Assembly (NCBI RefSeq): GCF_037325665.1
Contig: NC_090245.1
Span: forward strand, 101,062,424-101,126,423
Direction: 5' to 3'
Length of the DNA stretch: 64,000 nt
Source: Littorina saxatilis
Taxonomy: Eukaryota; Mollusca; Gastropoda; Littorinimorpha; Littorinidae
Each line of letters starts with the position of its first letter. The stretch's first letter is position 1. The translations under genes and the position numbers were made by a program. Shown piece by piece: positions 63,326 through 64,000 of this stretch. The notes under the pieces were generated by a model. That model was not told the DNA's origin and did no database searches. It saw nothing but the letters and a program-made list of their open reading frames with translations.

Positions 63326-63412
63326 ATGGGGAACGCATGTAGCCGAAAAACTGGTGTTGTTCTCACCAAAGGCAAAGTTCAGCCGCTGGAGATGACAACT
63401 GTTTTTGCTGGT
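63326..63412 (+). CDS. Candidate first coding exon, N-myristoylated-type protein
   Basis: The ATG at 63326 opens MGNACSRKTGVVLTKG then KVQPLEMTTVFAG. Gly2 with Ser6 fits the N-myristoylation rule and Cys5 could be palmitoylated, a common membrane anchor for kinases and signalling adaptors. A moderate donor (TTTGCTG|GTATTG) follows at about 63413. The frame remains open to 63748 but loses gene-like character, ending in a hairpin repeat. I do not recognise the protein. The gene, if real, continues beyond the window. Confidence 0.35.
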
Positions 63413-63660
63413 ATTGGACCATTTTTCATGTGTATTTTATGTTATGCTAAAAGGCCAGCGAGCAATCATTGTGTATTTGAGGAAAACAAAGGGGCAATAA
63501 ATGGGCAGTTGCCTTTACAAGATTACAGGTTTGGGAAAAACCTGAACTGGTTATTTCTTGTCGTAATTGTTCGATCTTTTGAATTTTGTGCTTTGGATAA
63601 GCAACAGAATGTTGACGTCTGTAGTTTTCCTTGTTTTGCAGAAATCGAAGATTATTTACA

Positions 63661-63747
63661 CATTAACATGCTTCCATTTGAAACTTCGAGGTCGTTCCAC
63701 GATGAAGACCGAGAAGTTTCAAATAGAAGCATGTTAATGTTATTGTA
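63661..63747. repeat. 87-bp hairpin
   Basis: CATTAACATGCTTCC and TTTGAAACTTC are mirrored by GAAGTTTCAAA and GAAGCATGTTAATG around a short GGTCGTTCC loop region. It may be a small foldback element. Confidence 0.75.
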
Positions 63748-64000
63748 ATTCAATCTGACGACGATCTCTTTCCTGCTTTCATGCGATGGTAAACAGACAG
63801 AATTGGTTCTGTTCTGTTCACACACTGCTTTCAGTCCACCTACCTGCAAGGGTCAAGTCCCAAGAAATATGTCTCTGTATTCCTATCTTATCACTCTGCT
63901 CCTGTTTTGTTTTCTTTCACATACATTTTCCCTTCTTTTTTGACGGGTTTCTCATAAGCAAACTCTAAAACAAATTCTTTTCATCACAAAAGCGATCTTT

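Overview
The window looks like nuclear DNA from a marine mollusc, most likely a gastropod. The genes have introns with GT/AG boundaries, and the DNA is crowded with (CA)n, (CT)n and (TTG)n tracts. At least four tRNA-derived SINE families, CR1/L2-like LINE tails, a DIRS-type element and many short terminal-inverted-repeat (TIR) elements are present. No bacterial operons, rRNA, functional tRNA or CRISPR arrays were seen. The organism call is inference from repeat style and gene structure, not from a search.

Host genes are sparse. At the left (2044-3121, minus strand) are the first two coding exons of a TTC24-like tetratricopeptide protein that runs off the left side. A compact four-exon plus-strand gene at 9013-13979 encodes an unrecognised basic protein of about 194 residues. 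Its last intron is filled by a 66-bp tandem array made of copies of the gene's own last splice acceptor and exon start. The same locus is loaded with the cAMP-response palindrome TGACGTCA. At the right, 63326 starts a candidate first exon (MGNACS..., a myristoylation/palmitoylation-type N-terminus). Weak exon-like segments occur between 48.4 and 58.2 kb.

Mobile DNA by region: 0.3-1.6 kb, mariner-type and short repeats; 5.1-6.5 kb, a 29/30-bp minisatellite; 7.1-9.2 kb, nested TIR elements and SINEs; 15.6 kb, a hAT-like MITE; 16.2-21.3 kb, a DIRS-type tyrosine-recombinase retroelement that looks whole; 21.4-24.3 kb, TIR elements around a LINE fragment; 26-31 kb, hairpin-rich and nested elements plus a full SINE; 31.8-39.0 kb, three copies of a microsatellite-carrying repeat, one split by a 4.5-kb giant palindromic transposon; 39.6-43.6 kb, a retroposon with clear target duplications, a 75-bp satellite, a MITE-in-element nest and a 1-kb palindrome; 44.6-45.6 kb, a (CT)n compound array; 60.3-63.1 kb, a local tandem duplication with a hAT element in one copy only.

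The features most worth a second look are the exon/acceptor array with its CRE motifs (12.2-13.7 kb), a dyad-symmetric motif recurring about every 175 bp through otherwise unrelated AT-rich DNA (52.2-54.4 kb), and the giant palindromic transposon carrying an unrecognised C2H2-type protein (32.5-37.1 kb).
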